Source: Turnera subulata (Eukaryota; Streptophyta; Magnoliopsida; Malpighiales; Passifloraceae). Taken from it: a stretch of DNA of 64,000 bases. Location: the NCBI GenBank assembly GCA_028386065.3, contig JAKUCV010001087.1, forward strand, positions 53,024 through 117,023, written 5' to 3'. Below, piece after piece: positions 1-11,254 of this stretch; the first letter of the stretch is position 1; each line of letters starts with the position of its first letter. The notes under the pieces were generated by a model. That model worked only from the letters and a program-made list of their open reading frames with translations. It ran no database searches and was not told the DNA's origin. A program made the position numbers and the translations under genes.

Positions 1-98
1 TTCTTCTTTTCTTTTTCCTTCTCCTTTTCTTCCCCGGTTAGTTTTTCTCCTTTTTCCTCACTCTCCTTCCTTTCCGGTTTTTCCACTGGCCGACCCCC
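1..98 (+). mobile_element. Outer Ty3/gypsy-type LTR, left fragment
   Basis: Pyrimidine-rich DNA that ends exactly where the inner solo LTR begins. It matches in character the T/C-rich DNA resuming at 3715, so I read it as the left part of an older LTR split by the insertion at 99. Its true 5' end lies left of the window. No coding capacity is credible here. Confidence 0.6.
94..98. repeat. Target-site duplication, left copy (CCCCC)
   Basis: Five C residues directly precede the TGTAACA start of the inner LTR; the same five follow its TTTCA end at 3715-3719. Five base pairs is the usual target duplication of Ty3/gypsy integrases. The low complexity of the motif weakens it slightly. Confidence 0.6.
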
Positions 99-3000
99 TG
101 TAACAGCCTGGGTAAAATTTGGATTTTTACCGGGACTGTAGAAATTGTTTTACCGTGATTTACCGTTGAATTAATCTCGGGTAATTAATTCGAGGTAAAT
201 CGATAGTCGTTTTTTTCGAAACCGAGGATTTTCCCGCGCTCGGGAGCATCTTCCTAACTAACCGAGCCTCGGTTTTCAGTTCTGAGACTTGGACGACGTT
301 CAGGAGGATTAATCGGATTTTCCGAGCCCAAGTTGTATTTTTGGACTCGGGACGGGATTTGTCGGAAAGACGGGAGTATCCCTGCGTTTATGGGATTCCG
401 ACACGAGAATCCGGACCGGCCGAATGTGGTTGCCCGAGCCACTCTTCTTCCTTCTTTTTCCTTCCTCTTCCTCTTTCCCGGCAACGTTTCTTCTTTCTCC
501 CGGTTTTTCCCCAGCCGTGCGGGTCCCACTTCTCTTCCATCTTCTTTTTCTTCTTTTCCTTCTTTCTTTTCTTTCTCCTTTCTCTTTTCTTTTTTCTTTC
601 TTTTCTTCTCCTTCTTTTCTTCTCAGCCGCCTCCACCATTTTCTTTTTTTTCTCTCCCAGCCGCCGGCCCCTCACCCATCTCTTCCTCACTTTTCTTCTT
701 TGTCTTCTTCCCTACCTCTTCATTAATCCCCTCCTCTCTTCCAACATCCTCACGCTCCTCTGCCCCATCTCCCCTTTTCCTTTTCCTTCTCTTCCTCCTC
801 TCCTCCCCACCACACATCGCCACCGCCGGCCACACCACCACCCACTTCCTGCTTCTTCTTCCTCCTCCTTCACCGCGAAGCCGCCACCAACCCAAGACGA
901 GCACAGGAGACCCGATCTCACTCTCCTCTGCTTCCCTCAAATCCGACCGCCACCGGCGCCTCTCCCCTGCATCCTCCCTGCCTCCTTTCCCTTCTCCTCT
1001 TCCTTCCTCCCCGGTTTCTCCTTCCTTGCTGCCGTCGCCGCGCCGTCCTCCACTGCAACAACTCGCGACGCGCCGCCCACGGCCATCTCCTCCCCATCTT
1101 CCTCTTCCCTTCGCCGTCACTGCCAACTGGTTCCCAAGCCGTGACCGCCGCCGCCATGGATCGTCGCCATCGACACCCGAGTCACGGCCGAGACTCGTCC
1201 TCTCCCTCCTCTGCAACGTTGTCTCCGCCGCGCCTGTCGCTGACCTCGGGCTGTGTGGCTAAGACCCGAGCCGACCCCTTCCCCTTTCCCTTCTACTATC
1301 TTTTTCTTAACTCGTTACTAATCGGGTCTTGGTTGCTGTGTTTTGGCTGCGCTTGGTGATGGATTGAATTGGTGTGTGTGATGACGTTGGCTCATGGGTG
1401 TAGCCGGAGACAGAAGGTGATGGTGGTAGATGGACGATGGTAGTTTGTTGTGGTGTTGCTAACCGTATTGTTGCTCTGGCGGAGTAGTTGGTATTTGGCT
1501 TGCTTTTGCTCTGCTTGGTGGTCTGTAGGGTGACGAACAATGAGCAGTGGGCGTATTGGGGATTGTGTGAATAGTGTTTGGCCGGAATCCGGCGAGGTTC
1601 CAGCAGTCCCGGGAATTTTCCGGCGAGACCCGGGCAACTCCGGCGTGAACAGTGCGTTCTTCAACAAATGGGACTCGATGGATGAGTTGTTTTGGTAACT
1701 CCTCGGACTCACCTTTACCATGGGCTCGGGTTTGGGCTCGGTGCACAAATGGGCTCGGAAACGGGCCGATGTGCGGAGGCCCATGTTCTCGGGACGGATA
1801 CATTCTAACGGACTAAGAACGTTAATGAACCCGGACTCTTAATTGTTTTAATTAAAATAAAGATTTAGTTTAATTAATCAAATAATAACCTTTNGATTTA
1901 AATGTCAAATATAAACTAAAAATATAAATATGAATACCTATGAATTATAAGCACATGTGTATAAATGATTATATATACGTATCCTACTAAATTTATGTTT
2001 GGCTAAATAATGAAGTTACAACTTGATTTATCGCATAAATATAAACATAAGGTTAAATAGGAGTTACGTACTATCTATGTATAAATATGGTCACACTAGA
2101 TATATGTTTAATCTAGTATCGATTTATGTGTAAATATACGTGTTTATAAACGTATTTTAATATGTTTATGATTTCTCTTATCTTGAGTGACCAATCGGCC
2201 GGGATATCGGCTTGAACTTTCGGATTTGGTTTTGATTTAAAATTAAGAATAATTAGAATATCTATAGGAAACTCGGTTTCGGATTTAATTTGAAATTAAG
2301 TATAAACGGTATAATGAATAAAGAGGTTAATTTCATAATAAAGAAATTGGATATAAGGCAAGCCGTATAACGATTTCTAAACTGGTATCATGCATAAACA
2401 TCTTGTTGGTGCATTATAAGTGATTATTGTGCTCCTATATGCACGTATAGGGTATCGGGATTGGACTGGATAGCAATTTCAGAGACATACCAGGTGAGGA
2501 TAGATAAACCCTGATATGTGCCCGTAATGCTGTGCGTGTTCCTTAGTTGTTTGTGTATTCTGTTGCTAGATTGATTTGCTAGAATAATTGTTGACTGTTA
2601 CATGATTGCTATGGAATTATTGATGCTATTGTTGGTATGTGATAGATTTGTGTGTTGTGTTGGAAATATTGTTGAACTGTTTAATGTGAAAGATTGATGA
2701 TATAAGATTGTTGATTGAGTGAGATTTGGATTAATCTGAGGTAATTGAAAATGGGTAAATGATGAAAGAGTAAAGGAATTGAACAGGAACTTGAGATGAT
2801 GATATATTTGTCACTTGGAAAGTAGTGGTACGACTAGATGGTTAGAGACTAGTTCTGTGGTGCCTTGCCAGAGGGTTTGTTGGTTGGGGTGTTGACCCCG
2901 GATTTGTGATATTGGGGTGTTGACCCCGGATTTATGATATTGGGATGTTGATCCCGGATTTGAGATATTGGGATGTTGATCCCGGATTTGAGATATGGGG

Positions 3001-3714
3001 ATGTTGATCCCGGATTGTAGTGGGGCCTGGCATCCAGAATTAGTTAATAACCAGGTACGACCCTAGCTTGTCCAGTAACGGGGCTCGGAAGATAAAATTG
3101 GTAATAAAAATTAATAAGTGTTCTTTGGGTCTTGGTTCAGTATTGATTATGATGTGCTTGACATGATTTATTATGATTCCTCTATCGTGATGTTTGAGTT
3201 GGATTCCTTGTCGTGTGGTATGTGTTAGTTGTTATGGCAGTATCCTTGTGATGTGTTTGTTTGTGCTTGTTGTGGTGATAGTTGTGTTTTTTTCGAAAGT
3301 GTTATGGTTGAATATATCACTGTTTATCTTTCGTCGGTGAGCGTTTCGGACTCACCCCTCGCCTGCGGGGTATCATCCCGTAGGATGAGTTGTTTGTAGT
3401 GCAGGATCGTACTGGGCGAGCTGAAGCGTATCCCTTGGACAGGCTTGGATCCATAGATTGCATGTGTCGCATACAGTGTTAGTGAGTTTAAGTCTTCCGC
3501 TGTGCATATTGTTATTGTTGTTGGGCCATTGGGCCAGTTTCATTATTATTGATGATATTGATGTTGGGCCGTAGGGCCATATTGTTGTTTATACTTTTGG
3601 GCTGTTGAGCCAGGGTTATGCCTCATACACTGTATGCTAGGCCTTGTTGGGCTGGGTTGTCACAGTTCCGGCACGTGTTTACTGTATACGGTAAATACGG
3701 GTCGGGGAGTTTCA
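99..3714 (+). mobile_element. Solo LTR of a Ty3/gypsy (chromovirus/Tekay-like) retrotransposon, about 3.6 kb
   Basis: Starts TGTAACAGCCTGGG and ends GTCGGGGAGTTTCA, terminal sequences resembling those of Tekay/Del-type chromovirus LTRs. It is flanked by CCCCC on both sides. No gag, protease, RT or integrase is present, and its own two ends do not repeat each other, so it is one LTR rather than a whole element. Several blocks recur in the same order in the surrounding unit: the 'catcatgcataa...gcattataagtgatta' block (2387 versus 5683), 'gtcacttggaaa.tagtggta' (2811 versus 6150), 'tagcttgtccagt.acggggc' (3065 versus 6353), and the 3' end. Region 440-830 is almost pure T/C and gives spurious Phe/Ser-rich and Lys/Arg/Glu-rich frames on opposite strands. 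Base 1894 is an undetermined n. Confidence 0.72.
2886..3011 (+). repeat. 28-bp tandem repeat, each unit an inverted repeat (five hairpins)
   Basis: Five units with period 28. Each holds a 5-bp stem and 4-base GTTG loop: GGGGT-GTTG-ACCCC at 2886 and 2914, and GGGAT-GTTG-ATCCC at 2942, 2970 and 2998. The fourth stem pair changes from G:C to A:T on both arms together, so pairing is retained. Confidence 0.85.
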
Positions 3715-3719
3715 CCCCC
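3715..3719. repeat. Target-site duplication, right copy (CCCCC)
   Basis: Immediately follows the TTTCA end of the inner LTR and matches 94-98. A sixth C at 3720 belongs to the interrupted outer LTR. Confidence 0.6.
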
Positions 3720-6225
3720 CTTCCACCTTTCCTTGTCTTCTTCTCCTTTCCTTTCCTTATTTCTTTTCCAGCCGACCCCTACCCTACCACCATCTGCAAC
3801 TTTTTTTTTCTTTTTCTTATTCTTTATTCTCTTCTTCTCATTTATTTCTCCTCCCCTCTACCCGATCTCATCACGCCTCCCCTGCATCCTCCCTCTGCCT
3901 TTCGCCATCGTCTCTCCCTCTGTCTTCCTCTCCGCCTCCTCTCTTCTCCCTTCCCGCCTGCCCCGCTTTCCGTCGCCGCGGGCCAATGAACCCAACCGCG
4001 CCGCCGACCAGACGAGGAGCTCGAACCGCCGCCGTCTTCTCTTTTCGATCTGTTGCACAACACCGCCGTTGCACCCCTTCTTTCCCTCGTGCGTCACGCG
4101 CCACCGCCTCTGTCCTCCTCCCCGAACCGACGACGCAGCCGCCAAGACTGGGTAAGTCTCCGGCTGCGCCTCCCCTTCTCTTCTCTTCGCTTCCTCTGGG
4201 GTTTGTTGTTAATTGGGTTTCAATTAATTATTATGGGTTCCTGAAATTTGATTTTTGGTTTGTGTTTTTGGATTTGGGGGTTTTGGTTTCGGTGTTGGCC
4301 GTGTATTTGGTGGGTATGTTGGCTGCCTTGGTTAGGTTCTGCCGTTAGTGGAGGTGATGATGCCGCTGACGATGTTGTTGTGGACTTGGGTGTTGGTGTT
4401 TTGGTTAGTGGATGTGGCTGTTTGGTGGAATTCCGGCCACCGGAAAGTAGCTGCGGTTATGGTGGTGATGTTGGTGCTCGGATTGTTGCTTTGGTGGCGT
4501 GGGATTGGTGTTCTGTTCACTGATGAACAGTAACCAAGGACTGCTGTGAACAGTACTTACCGGAATCCGGCAGACTTCCGGTGCCTCGGGTTTACTCCGG
4601 CGAAGTCTCGGGTATTTTCCAATGAACCCGGACTTGGACTTTGGGTAATAATCGAACCTTTGGACATTTCATGAACATTAACGGACTCGGACTTTTATAA
4701 CGACGTTAATAAATGAACGTTTAATTTATTTAAGCTAATATTAATTTTATGGATTATGATTTAATTTCATTTATGCCTTTTATTTATGCTTTTAATTTGT
4801 TTTTCCGTTTGGGCTAAAAAGAAGGCCCATGGTACTATTTATTTTTCGGATTATCGAATTTACGCTTTACTCGGGCTAATAACGATAAAAGGCCTAGACA
4901 TATATAACTATTCTATTTTACTTTTAATAACTAGAATGGTATTGGCTATATATATAGTTATACTTTTATAGCATTATTTATATTTCCTTTGGGTAAAAAT
5001 AATATTGGACCTATACCTTATCTTAATTATTGATCTATTACAAGTATATGAATATATCGTATAATGTATTGCAGCTATTTTCACCAGCTTAGATATTGCT
5101 AAATTATATCCTTACTTAACAATTATAGTTTTAGGTAAACATGTACTTGTGATTATATATGTAGATATTTAATTATAAATAGTACAACTACAAATTCGCA
5201 CAAATATTTTATGCTATATGTTGACTACGTTAATTTCGTACCGTTGGAGATAATTTCCATTAAACGAGTTATTATAGGATATACTATTTAAATAATATTT
5301 TGACGTATTTATCGTTTCCATTATTACATAATTATTGTATAAAAAAACATATAAGTATTTAGTATTTAATCGGGAATAATATTATTTACGTCATATGGAC
5401 TATGAGTATTCAACGGGTCGTGACTTGATTTATTTACAAATATATTTTCTTAAATATACATTACCTACAAGTGTACGTATATATATACCTTCTTGTCATA
5501 AGCAGCCTAAGGGCCGAGAAGTCGGCTTGGCCGCTCGGTTTTGGTTTTGACTTATGATTGGACATGATTGGTATATCAGATGGAAAATAGATTATTAGTA
5601 ACCTCCACATAAATGGATAAGAGAACTATGGAAATAATTAAATGAATGGATAAGTCGCCTAATAACTCTTAACCGGCATCATGCATAATCATCTTGTTTG
5701 TGCATTATAAGTGATTACTGTTGTTATATTATAGGAATATCAAGGCTTAACCGGATACCAGCTTCCGAGGAGTATCAGGTGAGGTTGCATATACGTCATT
5801 CCACCCGTAATAGCCGGGATGGTTGGTCTTGGAACCACATAGGTTCCATTGCATCTTATGGTTATTGTTGTTGATATCTTCGTGATATTTGTTGATAATT
5901 GTTATGAGGATGGATACCCTTGATATGTTGCCTGTAATACTTTGTGTGCCTTATTGTTGATTGAACTGCTGAGATGCTCACTGTTGATTATCTGTTTGCT
6001 GTGGTTATTATTGTTGTGATTGTGGGTATGTGATATTGATTATGTGGATATTGTGTTGAGATTGATGTTGAACTATTGACCACGGATAATTGATGATGGA
6101 TAATGGAAATGGAATTGGATAATTGGAAGTTGTGTTGACTACTTTATTGTCACTTGGAAAATAGTGGTATGACTCGATGGGTAAAGACTGTTTTGTGGTG
6201 GCCTTGACCTCCCGTTGTTACATTT

Positions 6226-6293
6226 GGGATGTCTATCCCTGGGTTCTCTTTTGGGATGTCTATCCCTGGGTTCTATTTTGGGATGTCGATCCC
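6226..6293 (+). repeat. 27-bp tandem repeat of small hairpins in outer LTR
   Basis: Three units at 6226, 6253 and 6280. Stems GGGAT/ATCCC are constant and loops are GTCT, GTCT and GTCG. This occupies the same relative position as the 28-bp hairpin array of the inner LTR but differs in period and spacer sequence. Confidence 0.8.
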
Positions 6294-6746
6294 TGGGTTC
6301 TCTTGGTTTTGGTCTGGCACCCGAAATATGTTGATATCCAGGTCTGACCCCTAGCTTGTCCAGTGACGGGGCCCGAAAGATAAAATTGGTAATAATAAAA
6401 GATAATCTTTTGGCCTTGGCTCAGTCTTGTTTGAGATGTATTTTTGCTTTGTTGGACGGTGATGTGTTATGTTCATATGCATGTTGTCTCATGATCATAC
6501 CCTGGGAGGTTGTCGGTATAGACGGTTGACCGTGGTCGGCATAGGTTGCCGGTTTGCGGGTGTTGTTTGTTGTCGTTGGACGTGAGTAGTCTATTGTTGT
6601 TGGCATCGGTTGCCAGTTGTCCTTTGTTTATTGTCGGTTTCTTTTGATAATTGTCAGATGAGTATCACTTGTCGTTTTTTTTATCGGGTATTGAGATATA
6701 TTGGTTGTCGGATTGTGGTCGATAGTTGGGTTATTGTCATTTTTAA

Positions 6747-6762
6747 GGGTATGTCGATACCC
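6747..6762 (+). repeat. Isolated hairpin GGGTAT-GTCG-ATACCC
   Basis: A 6-bp perfect stem with a GTCG loop, the same loop as the third hairpin of the outer LTR array about 450 bp upstream. It lies in the outer LTR. Confidence 0.55.
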
Positions 6763-7611
6763 AGAGATCGAGATTAGTGAGAATTGTTATTGTTGTGGTT
6801 ACGAGTTGTTGTGGTAGCTGCTGTTGCTGTTGTTGTGTTGTGATTCTACCGGTTTGTGATGTTGATTGGGTATGGTCCGTGCAGGTTGTCGGCTACCCGG
6901 TGAGCGAGGCTCACGTGATTTTGCGATATTTTGGTACCGGGTTAGATGATCGGCAAGCACAGTAATAGTGTGTTATCACATGATGAGGAACCTCTGCTGA
7001 GTATAGTCTGGCAGGACTAGTGTGTGTGCTGTATAGTCTGTTGAGACAGGGTTGGTTACCCAACATATAGTTGAGTTGAGGTGTCCTGGTCGGGCACTAG
7101 CGTAAAGGTGCAGTCAGTACTAGATGGTCAGTGCATTGCATAGTCGATGGGGTGGACATTTTCATAGTCCGCATTGTTCTTTATGACTGTATTTGTTTAG
7201 TGTTCCGTTCACTACTCGTATGCCGTATTAATGTGCTTTTGACTGTTAAGTATATGCTATGTTGTTCATCATGGGTTATATGTCGGTGAGATTATGGAGA
7301 ATCTCATCCCTCACCTGCCCCATCGGCAGGCTTCGTTGTTCTTTATGCAGGTATGCATCATGGCAGGCTGCGACATCTCCTCTGACGGATTTGGATCCAT
7401 AGTTGCATCGTGTCGATTCATGCTGTTGCTGTAATTGTTAAAATTGCTTCCGCTGTGCTTTTGATACCTTGTACCCGTGGTCGGGTGACATGATATTTTC
7501 TTTGGGCCGCAAGGCCGAATTTTCGTGTTGTATTTCCTGTCTGTGCCACGTGTCGGCACTGTTTGTTCGGTAAACACTGTGTATGGGGTAAATATTAGTC
7601 GGGGTGTTTCA

Positions 7612-8500
7612 ACACATTATATATTTTTATAAAAAAAAAACAACACATTATATATTTAATTATTACTAGCTATGAATTTCTTATAATTATGTGGTGTGGC
7701 TGATTTGAGTAACTTCTTCATGATTTTCTTCCTCTCCCGTGCATCATCCAACATCATAAAGTATAATTATAATTTGGGCACCCACTATTGTTACAGTTGC
7801 ACATGAGGTGTTATTTCCGATGTCACATCCACTGTGCCATGACTACTTGAGGATCATTTAAAAAATTTCATAAACCATTCAATATTGCTTATATTTTAGT
7901 TTTACATGTAGCACAACTTACCATAAATTAAGATCTAAGTTATCATTTAATATGCTGGCAAAAAAAAAGTTATCATTAATATTTTTCTTTATTTATTTAT
8001 TTTTGGCGAAAGCATATATTAAATTAAGATCTAAGTTATCATTTAATATTTTTCTTTAGTTTGGTTAAAAGATCCAAATTATCATGAATATCATTCAATA
8101 TTTTTTCTTTAATTTACGGCGGCGGTTGGTGCGGGAGTAGTTACCAATTACCGTGTAGCAGGTACGCACTTGAATCAAACAGGCAGATGGGAATCCTTTC
8201 CTAGGGCGGTGCATCTTTACACCTGCATCCAAACACAGCTCCATCTGCCCCAGCATCACCAAACGTAGAAAAAAACAAAATCTTGCTTTGATAAGGTAAT
8301 CCCCCTCGCGGTTATTGTACTGCAACTGCTCTCTAAAACCACAATCCCCTTCAGTTTCCTTATCTCTCTCTCCCTTTCACTCCGTTCTCTTCCATAACCA
8401 AGTAGAAGAACACAGGCCACCCACCGGGTAACTTCCCTTTCTCTTTTCATCTCTCTCCCGCACGCAATTCAGTTTTTTCACTGCTGCATTTTACCACCCT
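7612..8500. other. Intergenic, probable TOC34 promoter at its right end
   Basis: AT-rich DNA with an A-run, then CT-rich DNA from about 8330 (ctctctctccctttc) that looks like the promoter/5' leader of the following gene. No coding frame is supported. Confidence 0.5.
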
Positions 8501-8514
8501 AGGGTTTAGGGTTT
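8501..8514 (+). promoter_or_regulatory. Telo-box-like motif in the TOC34 leader
   Basis: AGGGTTTAGGGTTT, the complement of the AAACCCTAA telo-box found near transcription starts of many plant housekeeping and translation genes. It lies about 135 bp before the start codon, probably in a 5' UTR exon whose intron ends with TTGCAG at 8641-8642. Confidence 0.45.
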
Positions 8515-8647
8515 ATCGCAAATGAAAATTGGGTTGTCCTTAAAAAATTTCGCTGTTTCATGTAATTTACGTAATTTCCAGAATTCTCTTGTTCTACGTT
8601 GTGTATTTGTTGGTGGTTTCTTACTAAGGTTTTGGTTGCAGGCAGCG

Positions 8648-11254
8648 ATGGGTTCCCAAGTCCGCGACTGGTTCGGGTTCCAGCAGTTCCCTTCTGCCAC
8701 GCAGAATAAACTTGTTGAGTTGTTTGGCAAATTGAAGGAAGAGGTATTAGTTGGAATAATGTTTAGTGTTTATTGTTTTTATGGTATTTGTTTTGTTTTT
8801 GTAAATTGTTTGTTTAGTTTTCTTTTTTGTTGAGTAATTTCAGGGTGTCAGTACGTTGACTATCCTTGTTATGGGCAAAGGTGGGATTGGGAAGTCTTCA
8901 ACTGTCAATTCCCTTATCGGAGAGCGTGTGGCCAATGTGAATCCCTTTCAGGTAATTTCATTTGCTTTGGTGATTGAATGTTGGGGAGAATGGCTACTAT
9001 GGGTGCTTGAATGTGTGTTGTTTTGCATAGTTGGGTTTAATATGGTGGTCTTGTTTTTTGCTCTACAGTCTGACCCGTTAAGACCCGTGATGGTGTCACG
9101 TTCCCGGGCTGGATTCACGCTGAACATTGTAGACACACCTGGGCTTGTGGAAGGTGGCTATGTAAATCACCAGGCTCTGGAATTAATTAAGCGGTTGGTA
9201 TTACTAGAATGTGATGTTTGTAGTTAAAGCCTTAAACTGGTCATTTTTTTGTGGTTCTTAATTGCAGTTTTGGCAATGTATTGGCTACGAATGCAGGTTT
9301 CTGTTGAACAAGACTATTGATGTTCTGCTCTATGTTGACCGCTTGGATGCATATAGAGTGGATGACTTGGATAAGCAGATCATTAGTGCCATCTCCGATA
9401 GTTTTGGGAAAGAGATTTGGCGCAAAAGTTTGCTTGTCCTAACTCATGCCCAGCTCTGTCCTCCGGATGATCTCCCTTATGATGTTTTTTGTGATCGAAG
9501 ATCAGAGGCAGTTTTAAAGACTATTCATGCAGGAGCACGGATTGGTAAACGGGAAATTCAGGTAAAATTTCAATTGGTTTTAGATCCCGATGGAAACTGT
9601 TTCTATTTGAAATCTGATTGAATGGGATGGACACCGGCTACAAAAGTACTGTATATCAACATACTGGTAATATACTGCCCTTACTGGCTGCAGTATCTTG
9701 CCCACCACTGACTGTATGAGTCGGTAACTATTTTAACTAGATACTTGAGCTATTGCTTGCGTACACAAAATACCTGCACACGGTCATAGATGCACCTTAG
9801 GACCAACATTGGAAGACATTTTCGTGATTATTGTCGGAGAGGTGGTGTAACCAGTGTGTTGTTCTTTCCCCTTATTGCTTTCGAGGTGGAAAAGAATATT
9901 ATAGGTTGACTCTTTTGTTTCTCAGATTAAAATGTGAATCTCCAGTTTTTTTTTGGATAGAACGTGGATTTTCATTTTTTTTCTTTTTGATAAGATGTGG
10001 ATCTCCTGTTGGCTGGCTAGTACGTAGTCTGAGTGATTGTGGTTACAGAAATTCTGTCTTACTAGAATGAATTCACCATTGGATTTAACTCTTATATTAT
10101 GGCTCACTTGGGGACTTTACTCCAGCTTTTTTCAACAGTCTCTGTTAGTTGAACTTTGTTCAGTAGGCTCCCTATTTTGCTCAATTCCTTCATTAGCTCT
10201 TTGATAGGATACTTTTACCTGGATCCCTTAAATTGGAATGGATGGCGGGATGTAGTTGGTTTACATTGTCATAAGCTTGACAACTATGATATTTGTGTTG
10301 ATGGAATAATTGATGTACATGGCCTGCAACTTTAAATGGGAAAGTATATATCGAGTTATCCATGCAATAAGTTGTCCCAGTGGATGTTATGGTGGCATTT
10401 TCTGCACTTTATTTGAGTTTTACATTCATATGCCTTGCCATCAACGAGGGAAAGAAAAAGAAATCCTGAAATGGATGCTTAATAAAACGAAGAAGAAATC
10501 AACAGCCTTTTGGAAATTTGGATGAAATGGAGGAGTTGTTGACCACCATCAACTTTGCAATTTTTTCTTTAAAACATACAAATTATTGTTGATGGTGCAA
10601 GCTATTGCCTTTCAACTAAATTTTTGCATGGATCAAGCGTTTGTGAATCTGAATTTTCTGAAGGCTAATCAGACAGATCTTTATGAACATTTACCTGATC
10701 AGCTCTTACTTATGCATGTATTTGTTGCTAATTTTTCTGTTTATACTGCAATCATTAACTTGCTTTTAATGCCTACAGCAATATCCCATCGCAGTTGGTT
10801 TGGCAGAGAACAGCACGAGATGTAATAAAAATGAGAGTGATGAAAAGGTTTAGTCTTGATCCTAACTCTGTCTCAAATTAAACTATTGAAGTTGCTATTT
10901 TCAAATGGCTTGTCTGTTGATATGCAGATTCTCCCAAATGGCAATGCTTGGATTCCAAGCCTGGTAAAGGAGATCATTGGGGTTGCAACAAACGGGAGTA
11001 AAGCTATATTAGTTGATAAGAAATTGATAGACGGGTCCGAGGCAAATGAAAGGGGAAAAAAGCTGATTCCTCTTATTATGGGGGTTCAGGTAAAAGCTTG
11101 TTGCCTGAATAACTCGAGTCATCTGTTTGTGATTCAAGTGGGGTATTTAACCGATTTTTGAATGGTGGTCATTCTCCCTTTGCAGTGGCTTATTGTGAAA
11201 TGGATTCAAGGAGCAATAGAGAAAGATATTGCAAGGAATCCAAGGGGGTTGTAA
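8648..11254 (+). CDS. TOC34: TOC34/TOC33 chloroplast outer-envelope import GTPase
   Basis: Seven coding exons: 8648-8743, 8844-8951, 9069-9193, 9297-9561, 10779-10847, 10928-11089, 11186-11254; 297 aa, the length I recall for Arabidopsis Toc33. The product is a GTP-binding preprotein receptor of the TOC complex on the outer chloroplast membrane. Visible motifs are the P-loop GKGGIGKSST (residues 43-52), the switch motif DTPG (90-93), LTHA around residue 160, and the family's conserved VDRLDAYRVD. A C-terminal hydrophobic anchor begins near residue 266 (KKLIPLIMGVQ) and is followed by a short tail. The ATG follows a 3' splice site, so the leader contains an intron. Intron 4 is long (about 1.2 kb). 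At exon 4 the acceptor at 9296 is chosen over a nearer AG at 9267 because only it keeps the frame and the family sequence. No paralogue is present in the window. Confidence 0.92.

Larger units (their letters stand above)
3715..7611 (+). mobile_element. Outer Ty3/gypsy-type LTR, main part
   Basis: Continuation of the LTR interrupted at 98. It ends GTCGGGGTGTTTCA at 7611, like the inner element. It carries diverged versions of the inner LTR's blocks in the same order, so the two are members of related subfamilies. Its left terminus and any internal coding region lie outside the window, so I cannot tell whether it is a solo LTR or the 3' LTR of an element. The next bases (ACACA) would be the right target duplication, which cannot be checked. 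Open frames near 3618-4530 are T/C-rich shadows with no domain. Confidence 0.65.

Noticed and set aside
254..1262. Several overlapping long frames on both strands (up to 309 codons)
   Set aside because: They arise from T/C-rich DNA in the LTR; products are Phe/Ser/Pro or Lys/Arg/Glu runs with no domain.
3618..4533. Cluster of open frames in the outer LTR
   Set aside because: Same pyrimidine-rich origin; no gag/pol motif and no splice structure.
6777..6965. Cys-rich small frame resembling a secreted peptide
   Set aside because: The run of Cys comes from GTTGTTG/GCTGCTG repeats inside the LTR; no cleavable signal followed by a spaced Cys pattern.
7600..7660. Direct repeat AACACATTATATATTT next to the LTR end
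   Set aside because: Both copies lie right of the LTR end, so it is local duplication and not the target duplication.
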